Positions 6,625 to 7,671 of a stretch of DNA of 7,671 nucleotides are shown piece after piece. Within the stretch, counting starts at the first letter, position 1; each line of letters opens with the position of its first letter. The notes under the pieces were generated by a model. That model saw nothing but the letters and a program-made list of their open reading frames with translations. It was not told the origin of the DNA and did not search any database. Source of the stretch: Bacteroidota bacterium (lineage in GTDB: Bacteria; Bacteroidota; Bacteroidia; Flavobacteriales; Flavobacteriaceae); NCBI GenBank assembly GCA_947468985.1, contig CANINJ010000087.1:1-7671 (forward strand), read 5' to 3'. Position numbers and translations under genes: made by a program.

Positions 6625-7671
6625 TGTATAATTTTCAGATTTAGAAAATTGTAATTTCAAATTATGAGGGGAATGATTTTCGATGGATATTTTAGTTTTT
6701 GAAATCAAAGGTCTAAAAACGATATAAAGCAACAAAATCAAGAATCCAAATGCTATTGGAACAACTGTAAACCACAATAAAGTTGCGTGATTTGAAGTAG
6801 TCAACCAACTATTAATTTCATCAAAAACCAATTTTACATTCAAGGAAACAATTATTATAGCAACCAGCCAAGAAACAATTTGAGTCGTTTTACTAATGTG
6901 AAATCCTTTCATTTTTGATTTGTCACTCACAAAATGAATCAGTGGAATAATAGCAAATCCAAGTTGTAAACTCAAAATCACCTGACTCAAAATCAATAAT
7001 TTTCCTGTAATGCCTTCGCCAAAAACAGTAATTACAATTACAGCAGGAACAATGGCAATTAATCGCGTAATTATTCTTCTAACCCATGGCTGAATTCGTA
7101 AATTTAGATAGCCTTCCATCACAATTTGACCCGCTAAAGTTCCCGTAATTGTGGAACTTTGACCCGCTGCAATCAACGCAACTGCAAATAATATTGGGGC
7201 ATATTTACTTCCTAATAACGGTTCTAAAAATTGATAAGCGTCTTGAATTTCTGCAACTTCAAACATTCCATTTTTATAAAATGTAGCTGCAGCCAGTATT
7301 AAAATCGCGGCATTTACAAAAAAAGCCAAGTTCAATGCAATCGTAGAATCTATAAAATTATATTTCAAGGCTTGCTTGATTCCTTCTGTTGTTCTTTCAA
7401 ATTTTCGGGTTTGAACTAAGGACGAATGTAAGTATAAATTGTGAGGCATTACGGTTGCACCAATGATTCCAATTGCAATGTATAACGCAGCAGAATTGGG
7501 CATCGAAGGAATTAATCCATAAATTACTTTCCCCATTTCAGGCTGGGCAAAAAACATTTCGAAAATAAATGAAATCCCTATTATTACAACCAAGACAATC
7601 ACAAAAGCTTCCATTTTTCGAATGCCTTTATTGATAAGAAATAGCAATAAAAAAGTGTCTAAAACGGTAAT
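6217..7671 (-). CDS. mntH: NRAMP-family Mn/Fe transporter fused to a C-terminal USP domain, N-terminus beyond the window
   Basis: The frame is open to the right edge, so 484 C-terminal residues are visible. The TTG at 7645-7647 is internal, because the upstream codons continue the transmembrane segment (ITVLDTFLLLFL). Numbering from the edge, about residues 1-325 are a multi-span membrane region of the NRAMP type: the helix with MPH (75-77; codons 7441-7449), whose Met belongs to the metal site, then further hydrophobic helices with GQSSTITGTLAGQ (170-182). The partner DPGN motif of helix 1 must lie outside the window. Residues about 350-484 form a universal stress protein domain (NIAVAVDFS ... 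LLIVK) with an intact ATP-binding signature G-2x-G-9x-G-T at G452, G455 and G465. The protein probably imports Mn2+ or Fe2+ with protons across the inner membrane, with the USP domain cytoplasmic and possibly sensing nucleotide. The symbol is by family; substrate is inferred. The gene converges on the T9SS cargo gene, with 128 bp between their stops. Confidence 0.92.
   Translation of the reverse strand: MTVLDTFLLLFLINKGIRKMEAFVIVLVVIIGISFIFEMFFAQPEMGKVIYGLIPSMPNSAALYIAIGIIGATVMPHNLYLHSSLVQTRKFERTTEGIKQALKYNFIDSTIALNLAFFVNAAILILAAATFYKNGMFEVAEIQDAYQFLEPLLGSKYAPILFAVALIAAGQSSTITGTLAGQIVMEGYLNLRIQPWVRRIITRLIAIVPAVIVITVFGEGITGKLLILSQVILSLQLGFAIIPLIHFVSDKSKMKGFHISKTTQIVSWLVAIIIVSLNVKLVFDEINSWLTTSNHATLLWFTVVPIAFGFLILLLYIVFRPLISKTKISIENHSPHNLKLQFSKSENYTRKNIAVAVDFSSADEAALNNAFQLGGTEAKYTLIHVVETVGAMIYGENIDDHETLIDEKLLEEYKELLFTKGIKVEVKLGFGKPDSVIPAIINDGNFDILVMGTHGHTGFKDILFGTTVDKLRHKIGIPLLIVKN

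Noticed and set aside
7645..7647. TTG at 7647 as the start of the transporter gene
   Set aside because: It falls in the middle of a hydrophobic helix, and the frame continues to the window edge with NRAMP-like sequence. The gene is truncated by the window.

Overview
The window looks like chromosomal DNA from a Flavobacterium-like member of the Bacteroidetes. The DNA is AT-rich. Promoter-like sites match the Bacteroidetes -7 consensus TAnnTTTG, and no Shine-Dalgarno sequences are obvious. One gene carries a type IX secretion (T9SS) C-terminal sorting domain. The block DUF4837 lipoprotein / LysM lytic transglycosylase / phosphoglycerate kinase is an arrangement I associate with Flavobacterium, from memory.

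Left part (1-4520, all minus strand, so transcribed right to left): pgk (3333-4520) with its own -7 box; a secreted MltD-type lytic transglycosylase with five clear LysM modules (950-3232), also with a likely promoter; then, 45 bp further on, a DUF4837 lipoprotein gene that runs off the left edge (1-904). A 15-bp hairpin followed by eight U residues lies across the DUF4837 start codon. It could act as a terminator or attenuator between the two envelope genes.

Middle (4521-4828): a divergent intergenic region of about 310 bp. It holds a compact GC-rich element (about 4580-4715) with imperfect terminal inverted repeats and an internal hairpin, which looks like a dispersed intergenic repeat. Its left end lies within about 15 bp of the pgk -7 box. 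Candidate promoters for the next gene lie to its right.

Right part: a plus-strand gene (4829-6088) for a secreted protein with an N-terminal signal peptide, a glutamine-amidotransferase-like body of unknown function and a T9SS type A sorting domain. It converges on a minus-strand gene (6217 to beyond 7671) for an NRAMP-family Mn/Fe transporter fused to a C-terminal universal stress protein (USP) domain. The transporter's N-terminus lies outside the window.

Functionally the window mixes housekeeping glycolysis, cell-wall remodelling, a secreted cargo protein and metal uptake. I see no mobile-element genes, RNA genes, CRISPR array or defence system. The most interesting signals are the hairpin over the DUF4837 start and the structured repeat between the two divergent promoters.
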